The position numbers were made by a program, and so were the translations under genes. Below, one piece after another: positions 19,767 through 28,483 of a DNA stretch of 64,000 nucleotides. The stretch's first letter is position 1. Each line of letters opens with the position of its first letter. The DNA is taken from NCBI RefSeq assembly GCF_001592005.1, contig NZ_BCVZ01000002.1, forward strand, positions 186,001 through 250,000, in the 5' to 3' direction. Source of the stretch: Bacillus sonorensis NBRC 101234 = KCTC 13918. Its GTDB lineage: Bacteria > Bacillota > Bacilli > Bacillales > Bacillaceae. The notes below the pieces were generated by a model. That model did not search any database. It worked only from the letters and a program-made list of their open reading frames with translations, and was not told the origin of the DNA.

Positions 19767-20147
19767 ATGTCGAAAAGAGAGGCTTTAAAAAAACGGCTTC
19801 TCCTATTAGGTGAATTGGAGCAAAAAATCTGGAAAGACATCCGGAAAGAACGGGAAGTCATCTATGCCAGACTAGGCGAGCTTGACAGGGAAATCCAGCG
19901 ATATAGACGCTCCAATAAAGAGTATTATGCAGCACATTGCGTGGAAATTATTAAACAGCAGCAAGGAAAAATCGTAACGACAAAAGAGCTTAAAATGAAA
20001 CTAAAAGAACGGACCAATTTTAATGTTCACCGTATTAGTGAGCTTTATGACCTGATTCAAAAATTAGAACCAAACATTTCCAAAGAACGACGGGGCTGTT
20101 TTCTTTACCTCGGAAATTCTTCTAATAAAAACGACAATCGGTTATAG
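19767..20147 (+). CDS. short Rok-like DNA-binding protein (second Rok paralogue)
   Basis: 126 residues. The N-terminal half closely parallels Rok encoded at 25.7-26.2 kb: KREALKKRLLLLGELEQKIWKDIRKEREVIYARLGELDRE against EREALRLRLEQLNEAEVKVIREYQIERDNIYAKLRELDR; this is the coiled-coil oligomerisation region. The C-terminal half (about 50-115) has helical spacing like a winged-helix domain (VTTKELKMKLKERTNFNVHRISELYDLIQKL). The long Q-rich linker of Rok is absent. This is the design of the shorter Rok relatives (sRok) known from Bacillus plasmids and some chromosomes. ATG at 19767 follows ACGGAGTTG. It stands alone between yknU and the molybdopterin genes, transcribed opposite to both. Confidence 0.82.
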   Translation: MSKREALKKRLLLLGELEQKIWKDIRKEREVIYARLGELDREIQRYRRSNKEYYAAHCVEIIKQQQGKIVTTKELKMKLKERTNFNVHRISELYDLIQKLEPNISKERRGCFLYLGNSSNKNDNRL

Positions 20148-20164
20148 CGTATGCGTAACCGATT
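20136..20164 (-). terminator. terminator of the molybdopterin operon
   Basis: Stem AATCGGTTA / TAACCGATT with an 11-base loop, then TTTTTATT after four bases on the minus strand. On the plus strand it may also end the Rok-like transcript. Confidence 0.65.
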
Positions 20165-20177
20165 GCCTGATTGCTTT

Positions 20178-20411
20178 TCACCCTCCGCTGACCGGGGGAA
20201 TGAACGCGACTGTGTCACCTGACTTTACGTCACTGTTGCCCCTCTTGTACACTTCATTAACCGCGATCATCGCCCGGTCTGTTCCTTGAAGCTGATAGGT
20301 TTCTTTTAAAAATGACCTGATGCGGTCTGTTGTCGTGTGCTCTTCCTCCATCATGATGCTCTGAGTGCCTGCTTGTTCTGCAAGACCGGCAAATAAGAGA
20401 ATTTTAATCAC
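20178..20411 (-). CDS. moaD: molybdopterin synthase small subunit MoaD
   Basis: Ubiquitin-like sulfur carrier of 77 residues ending in the required Gly-Gly (FIPPVSGG), which is adenylated by MoeB and thiocarboxylated before donating sulfur to precursor Z with MoaE. The GTG at 20411 is chosen: AGGAAGAGG lies 9-10 bases upstream and the protein then begins [12 protein letters not shown] as in the family. It overlaps the end of moaE by 8 bases. Last gene of the mobA-moaD operon. Confidence 0.93.
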   Translation of the reverse strand: MIKILLFAGLAEQAGTQSIMMEEEHTTTDRIRSFLKETYQLQGTDRAMIAVNEVYKRGNSDVKSGDTVAFIPPVSGG

Positions 20412-20901
20412 ATTCAGCACCTCTTCCTTTCGTTGAAGCAGCCGCTTCGATGTTTGGTTCCCCTTCCGGATAGGCGGTGGTTTCAAGCTGGTCCCCGATC
20501 CAGGATTCTCCGTTTTCCCAATGCTCTTTTTTCCAGATCGGCACAATTTGCTTAATTCTTTCAATCGCATATTCGTTCGCTTCATATGCGGCTTTCCGAT
20601 GAGGAGAAGAAACGGCGATGACCACTGCTGCGTCCGATATTTCCAGCCTCCCGATCCGGTGGGTAATCGCCGTTGTCGCCCCCGGCCATTTTTCTTCGAT
20701 CTCTTCCCCTATTTGGGCCAGCATGTTGACCGCCATCGGGACGTAAGCTTCATATTCGAGATAGAGTGTTTTTTTTCCATTCGTCCATTCTCTCACAGTG
20801 CCGATAAATGTCGTAATCGCTCCGGCTTCTCTTTTCTCCACTTTTTTGACGACATCTTCGATCGCGATCGGTTCATTTGTTACATTAAATCGTTCAGACA
20901 A
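20404..20901 (-). CDS. moaE: molybdopterin synthase catalytic subunit MoaE
   Basis: Large subunit of molybdopterin synthase, 165 residues. The active-site lysines are in the conserved run [22 protein letters not shown] near residues 113-134. It converts cyclic pyranopterin monophosphate to molybdopterin using MoaD thiocarboxylate. TTG start with AAAGGAGGAAGG upstream. Overlaps mobB by 22 bases and moaD by 8, a fully compressed operon. Confidence 0.94.
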   Translation of the reverse strand: MSERFNVTNEPIAIEDVVKKVEKREAGAITTFIGTVREWTNGKKTLYLEYEAYVPMAVNMLAQIGEEIEEKWPGATTAITHRIGRLEISDAAVVIAVSSPHRKAAYEANEYAIERIKQIVPIWKKEHWENGESWIGDQLETTAYPEGEPNIEAAASTKGRGAECD

Positions 20902-21416
20902 ACGCCTTCCTCCTTTAGATGTTGTAATATGAATGACACAGCGCCAGGATCTTCAATATGGAAGGATTTTATGTCCGGTGTTGTCACAGGCGGTTTGCCG
21001 CGCTGATATATGACAGCGAGAACACCATCTAGCTGCTCAACCAATTGATGATCCTCTTCATTTCTGACCATCACGATCTTCGGATATGACGCTTGCTTAA
21101 ATCCTTCAATCAACAGGCAGTCAATCGATAACAGCCCATAAACGGCAATCAGCTTCTCAAGGGTCCAGCCGCCGCGGGCTGTAAACTGAAAAACACCATC
21201 TCCTTCTACACCGGAAGCCGCCGCCCCAGCCAGCAAAAAACGGGCGGAATCCTTTCCTTCTCCAATAAGGTCCGGCTCTCCCCCATGTCCGTGATGCTTC
21301 AGACAGCCCGCTTTCACGCCAAGACTTTCAAGCTTTTCCAAAAGCCTTTCGACAAAGGTTGTTTTGCCGCTGTTTTGATAGCCTACGATCTGGAGGATTG
21401 GAACATTTCGGGCCAC
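20880..21416 (-). CDS. mobB: molybdopterin-guanine dinucleotide biosynthesis protein MobB
   Basis: P-loop GTP-binding accessory protein, 178 residues, with Walker A GYQNSGKTT near residue 12 and HHGHG just after a basic turn (KAGCLKHHGHG). It aids MobA in making the guanine dinucleotide form of the cofactor. GTG start; its 5' end overlaps moeA by 34 bases. Confidence 0.92.
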   Translation of the reverse strand: MARNVPILQIVGYQNSGKTTFVERLLEKLESLGVKAGCLKHHGHGGEPDLIGEGKDSARFLLAGAAASGVEGDGVFQFTARGGWTLEKLIAVYGLLSIDCLLIEGFKQASYPKIVMVRNEEDHQLVEQLDGVLAVIYQRGKPPVTTPDIKSFHIEDPGAVSFILQHLKEEGVCLNDLM

Positions 21417-22675
21417 AGCTGTTCACTTCCGATCTCTTCCCGATATAAAAGAACATGCACACGCCTTCCGGCTTCATAGCCTCTTGTCCCGCCTGGCAGC
21501 ACGACGAGTGCGTTCGCATTCGCAAGCGAGGTGACGGCGCCTGATTTATCCAAGCCGACAGGCTCTGCCTGGAGCATCCCATCTTTGACCGAAACAAAAG
21601 AACGGACAAAGCGGGTAAACGGATTCGGTTTCGGGAAATCCTTGGTTAAAACAGCTTCAGCGCACAAGGCATACGGCTTTTGATCAAGAAGCCAGGTCTT
21701 GACGGAAGGCTTGACGAACAGCTCAAACCCAACGAAGCATGCTGACGGGTTTCCTGAAAGCCCAAATAGCAGCTTTCCGTCCAAATGAGCGACTGTCGTC
21801 ACACTTCCAGGACGCATCGCCACTTTATTAAACAGCACCTCTGCACCGAGCTTCTCATAAATCGCAGGCAAAAAATCAAAATCTCCCACCGAAACCCCGC
21901 CGGTCGTAATCAGAAAATCAACCTTTTCTAGTGCATTGTTGACGGCGTCAAAGCTTTCCTCGAACTGATCCGAAATTTTCCCCAAATAAAGGGGTTTTCC
22001 GCCGGCCTCTTCAACTTGAGCAATCACCATGCTTGCATTGCTGTTGCGGATTTTCCCAGGAACGAGCGGGTCGCTGACATTCAGCAGCTCTGTTCCTGTG
22101 GCGATGATGCCGATGACCGGCTTTTTCACCACGGGGACCGATGCATAGCCGAAGGTCGCGAGCACAGCAGTCACCCCGGGCGTTATCCTTGTTCCTTTTG
22201 TTAAAAGAACTGATCCTTTTTCCGCATCTTCCCCCATTTTTGAAATATTATCACCTGGCTGAAAAGACCGCTTCAGCTCCATATAGTGTTTTCCGCCTTC
22301 AGAATAGGTTTTCGCAAGCTCCAGCATCACGACGGCATCCGCGCCTTCGGGAATCTGCGCGCCCGTCATGATCCGGACCGCTTGATGGGGACCGAGTTTT
22401 TTTTCTGAAACAACCCCCGCACCGATATGATCGATGACTTCGAATCGAAGCGGATTTTCCCGTGATGCGCCGGCAGTATCGGACGCCCTGACAGCGAAGC
22501 CGTCATATGGAGACCGGTCAAAAGACGGCACATGGTGATCAGCTATTACATCCTCGGCTACATATCTGTGCAGACTTTCCTCCAGATGGACCCACTCTGT
22601 TTCACCGTATTTATGATGCTGTGAGACAAGTGCCGCTGCTTCAAAAACCGGAATGGGTGTTCTTTTTTCAATCAT
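21383..22675 (-). CDS. moeA: molybdopterin molybdotransferase MoeA
   Basis: 430-residue enzyme that inserts molybdate into adenylated molybdopterin. Family segments are visible: FDRSPYDGFAVRA near residue 54, RIMTGAQIPEGADAVVMLE near 105, GIIATGTEL near 187, NSNASMVIAQVEEAGG near 210, and TTGGVSVGDFDF near 256, followed by GLSGNPSACFVGFEL. Same operon as moeB and mobB. Confidence 0.95.
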   Translation of the reverse strand: MIEKRTPIPVFEAAALVSQHHKYGETEWVHLEESLHRYVAEDVIADHHVPSFDRSPYDGFAVRASDTAGASRENPLRFEVIDHIGAGVVSEKKLGPHQAVRIMTGAQIPEGADAVVMLELAKTYSEGGKHYMELKRSFQPGDNISKMGEDAEKGSVLLTKGTRITPGVTAVLATFGYASVPVVKKPVIGIIATGTELLNVSDPLVPGKIRNSNASMVIAQVEEAGGKPLYLGKISDQFEESFDAVNNALEKVDFLITTGGVSVGDFDFLPAIYEKLGAEVLFNKVAMRPGSVTTVAHLDGKLLFGLSGNPSACFVGFELFVKPSVKTWLLDQKPYALCAEAVLTKDFPKPNPFTRFVRSFVSVKDGMLQAEPVGLDKSGAVTSLANANALVVLPGGTRGYEAGRRVHVLLYREEIGSEQLWPEMFQSSRS

Positions 22676-22693
22676 TCAAAAAACCTCCTGTTG

Positions 22694-23707
22694 TTACATA
22701 CCGATAAGTCTGGCTAATATCGAGTTGGCTTCCTTTATGTCGTTCGTTCCGTGAACAAGCGCTCTCCCGTCATGAAAAATCACGATGCGGAACGCTTCAT
22801 ATGAGACATGAAGCAGGTAATCATTTGCTTCAACTTTGCCTATGCGGGCCAGTTTATCGATGAGCTCCCGTTTTGGAATCCGTTTTAGCGTTTCGCTGCG
22901 AATCTGGACGGTTTCCCTTCCGCACAGCACGTCCGCCCTTTTTTGGCCTGCATCCCTGAGATATGGATAAATCGGCGCCCGGCCGCATGACGGGCATTCG
23001 TCGTGTTTACTTATCTGCATCTCAAAACGGGTGTTCATCCATAAATCAAACGTCACAAAAGCGGTTTGAAGCGCTTCTTTCCGATTGGTCAAAAGCTTTA
23101 ATATTTCAGTCTGCTGATAAGCTGATACCATTTGAACAGCGGGCGAGATAATACCCGATGTATCACACGTGGCACCGCCGATTGGTATTTCTTCAAACAG
23201 ACAGGCGAGGCAAGGCGTTCTTCCGGGAACGATGGTCATGTACATCCCCTGGCTGCTGACGCAGGCCCCGTAAACCCAGGGGGTATTCGTCTGCTGCGCC
23301 AGGTCATTGATGATCATACGGGTCTCAAAATTATCCGTTGCATCAACGACCGCATCCGCTTCTTCAATGAGAGGCTTCAGCGTCTCTGCAGTGCCTTCTG
23401 AAACATATGTATGCAATCTGACATCGCGATTAATTTTTGACAGGCGGTTCTTGGCCGCTATTGCTTTCGGAAGGCGGTCTTCCGCATCTTTTTCCGTATA
23501 GAGCTGCTGCCTTTGCAGATTGCTCCACTCCACGTAATCGCGGTCTATGATAGACAAATCGCCGACACCCGCGCGCACAAGCCCTTCAGCCGCAGCCGTG
23601 CCGAGCGCCCCGGCGCCGACAATCAAAACGCGGCTTTTTCTAATTCTCTCCTGCCCGGCCTGTCCGATGTTTTGGTATCTGATTTGCCTTGAATACCGTT
23701 CATGCAT
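22694..23707 (-). CDS. moeB: MoaD-adenylating enzyme MoeB
   Basis: E1-like enzyme of 337 residues that adenylates the C-terminal glycine of MoaD. The ATP site [19 protein letters not shown] stands near residue 32; zinc ligands appear as CLAC and CPSCG. A C-terminal region of about 80 residues follows the adenylation domain. ATG at 23707 ([15 protein letters not shown]) is chosen: AAAGGAG lies 9 bases upstream and this is the family N-terminus; a longer frame upstream is spurious. Some relatives in Bacillus (ThiF type) act in thiamine synthesis; operon context favours MoeB. Confidence 0.92.
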   Translation of the reverse strand: MHERYSRQIRYQNIGQAGQERIRKSRVLIVGAGALGTAAAEGLVRAGVGDLSIIDRDYVEWSNLQRQQLYTEKDAEDRLPKAIAAKNRLSKINRDVRLHTYVSEGTAETLKPLIEEADAVVDATDNFETRMIINDLAQQTNTPWVYGACVSSQGMYMTIVPGRTPCLACLFEEIPIGGATCDTSGIISPAVQMVSAYQQTEILKLLTNRKEALQTAFVTFDLWMNTRFEMQISKHDECPSCGRAPIYPYLRDAGQKRADVLCGRETVQIRSETLKRIPKRELIDKLARIGKVEANDYLLHVSYEAFRIVIFHDGRALVHGTNDIKEANSILARLIGM

Positions 23708-23825
23708 CAGGATATTCTCCTTTACTACCTTTTTTAATATCATATCATTTTTCCGTTGAAAAAATCTCTTTCTATACCGACGCTCCCCTCGGCCGTCAGG
23801 CTCCTGCAAGCCATGATGAAAGCAA

Positions 23826-24413
23826 TTATTCCGGGTAAAACGCTTCTAATCTCTCTAAATCTGACTTTTTATTGACATTCACAAATTCTTCATTTTTCGC
23901 GCCGATTTTTTCTGCGTCGATATACTTTACGGAGATCCGGTCAAGGAAATCGCTTATTTTCAATTCATCACGCCGAAGCTGCTCGCAGATCGTTTGTTTG
24001 ACTCTTTTATGATAGACCGCAGCAAGCGGCTGTGCTCTCCCGCCGGCAACAGGCACAACGGCATCGGCGCCAGAAGCAATCTGTTTTTTCAAAGACGAAA
24101 TGGTTTCGTTCCGGATAAGAGGCGTGTCACAGGCCAGAACGATATAAATGTCTCCGGCTTGATGCTCCATCGCCGTATATATTCCGGCCAGGGGGCCTTT
24201 TCCTTTAAATGGCTCAACATCCTCAAGGACCGCTGTTTCCCCTTGTGACTTGAAACGGTCTGTGAGCCCGGGACGGCTTAAAATGAGTGCTTCTCCCCCC
24301 AAAGCTTGTTTGCACCATTGATAAAGAGGTTTGTTTTTCCATAAAGCAAATGCCTTCGGGTCCCCAAAACGGCTTGATAAGCCTCCCGCCAAAAGGACAT
24401 AAACGGGCTTCAT
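23826..24413 (-). CDS. mobA: molybdenum cofactor guanylyltransferase MobA
   Basis: Nucleotidyltransferase of 195 residues that joins GMP to molybdopterin. The GTP-binding motif [15 protein letters not shown] is at the N-terminus, and LACDTPLI (metal-binding Asp) near residue 100. First gene of the minus-strand operon mobA-moeB-moeA-mobB-moaE-moaD. The upstream moaA/moaB/moaC genes are elsewhere. Confidence 0.94.
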   Translation of the reverse strand: MKPVYVLLAGGLSSRFGDPKAFALWKNKPLYQWCKQALGGEALILSRPGLTDRFKSQGETAVLEDVEPFKGKGPLAGIYTAMEHQAGDIYIVLACDTPLIRNETISSLKKQIASGADAVVPVAGGRAQPLAAVYHKRVKQTICEQLRRDELKISDFLDRISVKYIDAEKIGAKNEEFVNVNKKSDLERLEAFYPE

Positions 24414-24566
24414 CGCTTCCCATCCTTCCTTCAGATAGATGTGTTGTGAAAATCATAGCAAAACAGGTGAAAAAGGAACAAGTCTCTAAAATGCATTTTT
24501 CAAAAGGCATGAGCTGTTCAAAAACAGCATATTGTAGTTGTAACTTCTATAGGAGGCTGGGTCGCC

Positions 24567-25523
24567 ATGAAAAAAACATCAGGTTCGCTGCCTTTCTTTC
24601 ATGATCTGTCACAAGAAAACCTTTTTTTAAAAGCCGAACTGGCCAGATGTCATCAATTGATCCATGAGCTTGAAGCCAGCTATTTCCATCAAAAAAACCA
24701 GAAACTTCATCAAGAAAATGCCTCGATGAAACAGGAGCTTCAACAGCTGACACTAAAATTGCAGCGCGTGTCGGAAAACAACCAGGACGGTGCGGATGAA
24801 ACGCTGAACCGAATCAAAAGCGAACTGCTCGAGAAAATTGTTGTGCTGCAGGAGCTTCTTCAAAATGAAACGTTTAAAAGAAAACAAGAAATAGAAGAAA
24901 AACACCGCCTTCATGTAACCAACGTGAAAGCCTCAGAGGAAAACAAAAGCCTGCATAGGCAAATCAAAGCTGATCAGCAGCAATTGGAAGAAGAAAAAAG
25001 AATCAGGCAGCAAGTGGAACAAGAACTGGAAAAACGAACGGAAGAGAACAGCCGCCTGAAAGGCGATCTTCAGGCCAAAAATGTTCAGCTCCATCAGATC
25101 GAAGCTGATGTGGCGTTATTGAAAGAGCGGATGATTGATATGAAAAGCCGGATTGCAGAAGCGGAAAAAACGAAGGAAGCCCTCTTTTACGAAACCATCC
25201 TTTCTTACAAAAGACAGCTTGATGAAAGCGACAAGTGGATTGCTTCTCATTTTGCCGATATTGACACATCTTATCAAACAAAGAAGGAAGCGGAGCAGGA
25301 CAGCGCCTTATTCGAGCGCTCAGAGCATATTGAAGCGGTTCTTCAATCCGTGACAGAACAAGTTGGCATCCTGCAAAAACAGCTGAATGTCATCCGGAAA
25401 AACGACGGCATGATGGAACAAAAAATCGACGAATGGAAAAAACAGTCTAAAGAGGAAAATCCATCTCAAAAGTTGATTTATAAAATTAAACGTAAGGAGA
25501 AAGAAACAAAACCTTTAAATTAA
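24567..25523 (+). CDS. yknT: sporulation coiled-coil protein YknT (Cse15)
   Basis: 318-residue protein that is almost wholly coiled coil: heptad-rich stretches of E, K, Q and L from about residue 20 to 225 and again 255-300, no membrane segment. In B. subtilis YknT (Cse15) is a sigma-E controlled sporulation protein made in the mother cell, of unknown function. ATG behind ATAGGAGGCTGGG. Convergent with rok across a perfect 24-bp palindrome. Confidence 0.88.
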   Translation: MKKTSGSLPFFHDLSQENLFLKAELARCHQLIHELEASYFHQKNQKLHQENASMKQELQQLTLKLQRVSENNQDGADETLNRIKSELLEKIVVLQELLQNETFKRKQEIEEKHRLHVTNVKASEENKSLHRQIKADQQQLEEEKRIRQQVEQELEKRTEENSRLKGDLQAKNVQLHQIEADVALLKERMIDMKSRIAEAEKTKEALFYETILSYKRQLDESDKWIASHFADIDTSYQTKKEAEQDSALFERSEHIEAVLQSVTEQVGILQKQLNVIRKNDGMMEQKIDEWKKQSKEENPSQKLIYKIKRKEKETKPLN

Positions 25524-25556
25524 ATACAACTTTAAGTAAAAATATGGATTTAAAAA

Positions 25557-25580
25557 CTGCTTGAGCATATGCTCAAGCAG
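25557..25580. terminator. 24-bp perfect palindrome, terminator between yknT and rok
   Basis: CTGCTTGAGCAT / ATGCTCAAGCAG reads the same on both strands. On the minus strand it is followed by TTTTTAAAT, so it most likely ends the rok transcript; the plus side lacks a T-run. Confidence 0.75.
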
Positions 25581-25658
25581 CTATCATAAGACAGCGGCCA
25601 TACGGCCGCACTCCTTCTTCCCAAAATGCAAACGCTATCTGGGTAAATAAGGATAACC

Positions 25659-26249
25659 CTATTGCTGTTCTGTCTCAGTAGAGATGTCACCCTCTAATAT
25701 ATATTGACCGCGGTATGGTTTTTTGACTTCCGGGTACATTTTAATGAGGCTTTGCATGAAGGTTGTCATATTAGGAATTTCAAGTCCGCTTTCTTTTTCA
25801 ATCTCTTTTTGAAGTTCGGAGCTTTTGATTGCCGCATTGTGACGTTTCAACGTTTTAATGGCCGCTTCACGAAGTTTTGCAGCTTTTGAACCCGGACGTG
25901 CTGTGCCTCTTCTGCGCCGTGTCGTACCGTCTGGAATTCCGGCCGGCAGAACAGAGGCTTGCTGAGAAGTCTGCTGCTGAGTTTTTTGAGATGACTGCGC
26001 CTGCTGCTGTTGCTGCTGGTAGCTTTTCATCTCCTGTGCAGCTAATTCAGCTAAAACAGGAAGTGATTCGCTTTTTCGGTCTGTGCGAAAATCTTTTTTT
26101 GTATCATTATTAAAGCTGGATGGGCGATCCAATTCACGCAGCTTTGCATATATATTGTCACGCTCAATCTGATACTCCCTAATGACCTTAACCTCAGCTT
26201 CATTTAACTGCTCTAATCTTAAACGCAATGCTTCCCTCTCGTTAAACAT
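25659..26249 (-). CDS. rok: nucleoid-associated repressor Rok
   Basis: 196 residues (191 in B. subtilis). N-terminal coiled coil (about 1-45), a long flexible linker rich in Gln/Ser (about 75-110), a basic patch TRRRRGTARPGSKAAK (about 112-127), and a C-terminal winged-helix domain (about 128-190: AAIKTLKRHNAAIKSSELQKEIE). Rok binds AT-rich, often foreign DNA and represses comK and several cell-surface and bacteriocin genes. Preceded by a 545-base gene-poor stretch; a shorter paralogue lies 6 kb away. Confidence 0.95.
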   Translation of the reverse strand: MFNEREALRLRLEQLNEAEVKVIREYQIERDNIYAKLRELDRPSSFNNDTKKDFRTDRKSESLPVLAELAAQEMKSYQQQQQQAQSSQKTQQQTSQQASVLPAGIPDGTTRRRRGTARPGSKAAKLREAAIKTLKRHNAAIKSSELQKEIEKESGLEIPNMTTFMQSLIKMYPEVKKPYRGQYILEGDISTETEQQ

Positions 26250-26794
26250 ACCGTTTTTACCCTCCTATCAGAATAAATAACCCTCTAATAAAAATATTAG
26301 ATTACCAAACTAATTTTATCAATTATTTTTTCGTTTTTCTACTGTTACTTTCCGTTAAGAAAATAGAACTAAATTTCTAAGAAGGTTGAATCCATGGGGT
26401 TTTTTGAAGCACATCGGCCTATCTTAGCCCCTTTGTCGAAAAATGGTAAATAATGAAGAAACCTAGAAAATTACTTTTGAGAAGAACATAATTAAGTGAT
26501 TGAACATTTAGATCTGATAAAAGGAAAGTCTGAGAAAACGCTGATTATTACGGCTTATAAATCCAGAATATTCAAAATTGGCTGATTTCAGATGTCGAAA
26601 CCTCATATATGTATGGACGGGGAACGGGCAAAATGACGCTTTATCAAAAATAGTAAATTAGACTCATCAAAATAAATAAAAAGGGTCTATTGTTTCATTT
26701 AACAAAAGGGGCGGCACGCGGAAATTTTTTAAAATTTTTTTCTGTCGGCAGCCGGATAAATAAAAAACCCCCAAAAAAACGGGGTTTTTTATCC
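26250..26794. other. gene-poor region between rok and ykuV
   Basis: AT-rich, no complete gene. It should hold the rok promoter. At 26496-26653 two short plus-strand frames adjoin across a possible frameshift and could be a decayed coding remnant (see findings). The ykuV terminator lies at its right end. Confidence 0.6.
26762..26790 (-). terminator. terminator after ykuV
   Basis: Stem AAAAAACCCC / GGGGTTTTTT just past the ykuV stop codon on the minus strand. Confidence 0.8.
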
Positions 26795-27253
26795 TTATTC
26801 AGCAGACTGCTCTGTTTCAGCAAGAACTCGGTTTACACGTTTTTCGAGCATTTTCATTCCGCTGCCTCCGGCTTGGAAATGGCGAAGCTGGCCTGTCTTG
26901 TCAAACACATAATAAGCGGGGACATATTCATTCTCAAACGCATCCGTTAATTTATGGTCGCTATCGACAAAAATCGGTTGTGTGATATCGTGTTCAGCAG
27001 CTACTTCTTTGATTTTATTAACGTCCAAATCGTCTTCTGAACGCGGCATATGGACGGCTACAACGTTTAGCTTGCCGCTGTACCGGTCGCGGAATTCATT
27101 GACCTGCGGCATTGCCTCTTTGCATAAATGGCAACTGATTGACCAGAAATGAATCAAAGTCGGTTTTTCGCCGATCAGCTCTTCTTTTGACACTTCTCCG
27201 TTTAACCACTCTTTTGCGCCGGTAAGCTCTGGCATAGGCTGACGTAGTTTCAT
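26795..27253 (-). CDS. ykuV: thioredoxin-like thiol-disulfide oxidoreductase YkuV
   Basis: 152-residue cytosolic thioredoxin-fold protein (TlpA/ResA type) with the redox pair Cys41-His-Leu-Cys44 in FWSISCHLCKEAMP and the cis-proline strand VPAYYVFDKTG near residue 115. B. subtilis YkuV is a structurally studied thiol oxidoreductase. ATG at 27253 follows GGAGG by 7 bases; no signal peptide, unlike ResA. It lies 88 bases downstream of ykuU, a peroxiredoxin; the two are probably a functional pair (reductant and peroxidase). Confidence 0.93.
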   Translation of the reverse strand: MKLRQPMPELTGAKEWLNGEVSKEELIGEKPTLIHFWSISCHLCKEAMPQVNEFRDRYSGKLNVVAVHMPRSEDDLDVNKIKEVAAEHDITQPIFVDSDHKLTDAFENEYVPAYYVFDKTGQLRHFQAGGSGMKMLEKRVNRVLAETEQSAE

Positions 27254-27341
27254 GTTTTTTCCTCCATTTTCATTTGATCGATTAAAAAGGTCTAACAAAT
27301 GTTAGACCTTTCCAATTCCTTTTCATCCCGCAAAGACGAAA

Positions 27342-27884
27342 TTAAAGTGTTTTTTGACCTGGTTTCCAGTTTGCCGGGCAAAGTCCGCCTGTTTGCAGCG
27401 CTTGAAGAACACGTAAAGTTTCATCTACATCACGGCCGATGTTGTTATGGAAAACCGTTTGATACTGCATTTCACCATCAGGATTGATGATGAACAGTCC
27501 GCGAAGAGCGACACCTTCTTCTTCGATAAGAACGCCGTATTCACGGGAAACTTCATGGTTTGTGTCAGCGGCAAGCGGGTATTTCAGCTGTCCAAGACCA
27601 TTGTCCTTGCGGTCAGTGTTGATCCAGGCAAGGTGTGTGTGGATCGTGTCAGTAGAAACGCCAATCACTTCTGCATCAAGATCTTCGAACTCGTCATAAC
27701 GGTCAGACATTGCCGTAATTTCTGTCGGACATACGAAAGTAAAGTCCATAGGATAGAAGAAAAGAACAGTCCATTTGTCGTTTTTCATGTTTTCCTCAAG
27801 GCTTACTTTTCCGAATTCCTTGTTTGGAAGTACTGCTTCCATTTCAAAGCGGGGCGCTTGTTTACCTACCATACGTTCTGGCAT
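27342..27884 (-). CDS. ykuU: 2-Cys peroxiredoxin YkuU
   Basis: AhpC/TSA peroxiredoxin, 180 residues, with peroxidatic Cys52 in FTFVCPTEI and resolving Cys169 in GGLCPANWKPG, so a typical 2-Cys enzyme reducing peroxides. TTGGAGGGATAC precedes the ATG. B. subtilis order is ykuS-ykuT-ykuU-ykuV; ykuT (a small mechanosensitive channel) is missing here and its place holds 290 non-coding bases with an inverted repeat. Confidence 0.95.
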   Translation of the reverse strand: MPERMVGKQAPRFEMEAVLPNKEFGKVSLEENMKNDKWTVLFFYPMDFTFVCPTEITAMSDRYDEFEDLDAEVIGVSTDTIHTHLAWINTDRKDNGLGQLKYPLAADTNHEVSREYGVLIEEEGVALRGLFIINPDGEMQYQTVFHNNIGRDVDETLRVLQALQTGGLCPANWKPGQKTL

Positions 27885-27934
27885 TTTATGTATCCCTCCA
27901 ATATAATTTTTGGGTTCTGCTACCCATATTAAAA

Positions 27935-27959
27935 TGAGAATTCAAATCATAAATTCTCA
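27935..27959. promoter_or_regulatory. inverted repeat upstream of ykuU
   Basis: Perfect 8-base arms TGAGAATT and AATTCTCA separated by 9 bases, about 50 bases upstream of the ykuU start. Operator-like for a dimeric repressor. It does not match a clean PerR or Fur 7-1-7 box. Confidence 0.45.
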
Positions 27960-28131
27960 TTTAGTTAACAACTTCACATAATTAATTATAGCGCCAATCG
28001 TTTTTTTAGTCAATATTAATTGATAATGAATTTAAATTAGCACACCCTCCTTTCAGGAGGGGTTCGTTCTATAAAAATTTTAACACGTTGTGCAGTGAAG
28101 AAACAAATCATCAGCATACTTTTTTGGGTAC

Positions 28132-28167
28132 AAGTTAAAACCGAAGCGTGAACTTCGGCTTTAACTT
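28132..28167 (-). terminator. terminator after ykuS
   Basis: Stem AAGTTAAAACCGAAG / CTTCGGCTTTAACTT with a 6-base loop; downstream of ykuS on the minus strand. Confidence 0.7.
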
Positions 28168-28175
28168 AGCGTCTA

Positions 28176-28421
28176 TTAATGAAATTTTCGGTCAACCTGG
28201 TCACAGATTTCATCTGCGGTCAAACCTGATGCCTGAATGACGGAAGCACCGGTCATCGTATCTGAAATCCCGAGCATATCGGAATCCAGACCTGTTACAA
28301 CACAGCAGTCACAGCCTTTTGCGTCATCTTCCGTTTTCATCAATACAACCTCATACCCTTTTTCCTTTAAAGCAGCCTCTACATCTGAAAGGGACTGTTC
28401 AATTCCGATTTTTTTCGGCAT
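28176..28421 (-). CDS. ykuS: UPF0180 family small protein YkuS
   Basis: 81-residue cytosolic protein of the UPF0180 family: [25 protein letters not shown], then a CDCC cysteine cluster in [20 protein letters not shown], and a C-terminal [16 protein letters not shown] helix. The clustered Cys suggests metal or redox chemistry, but no function is known. GATGGAGGTG precedes the ATG. Downstream of dapL. Confidence 0.9.
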   Translation of the reverse strand: MPKKIGIEQSLSDVEAALKEKGYEVVLMKTEDDAKGCDCCVVTGLDSDMLGISDTMTGASVIQASGLTADEICDQVDRKFH

Positions 28422-28483
28422 GAAGAAACACCTCCATCATCTAAGATGCCACTTTTGCCGGTGTTTTATACCGGCTGGAGGAA

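Noticed and set aside
28461-28479. GCCGGT/ACCGGC hairpin downstream of dapL as a terminator
   Set aside because: Perfect 6-bp stem but no T-run on either strand.
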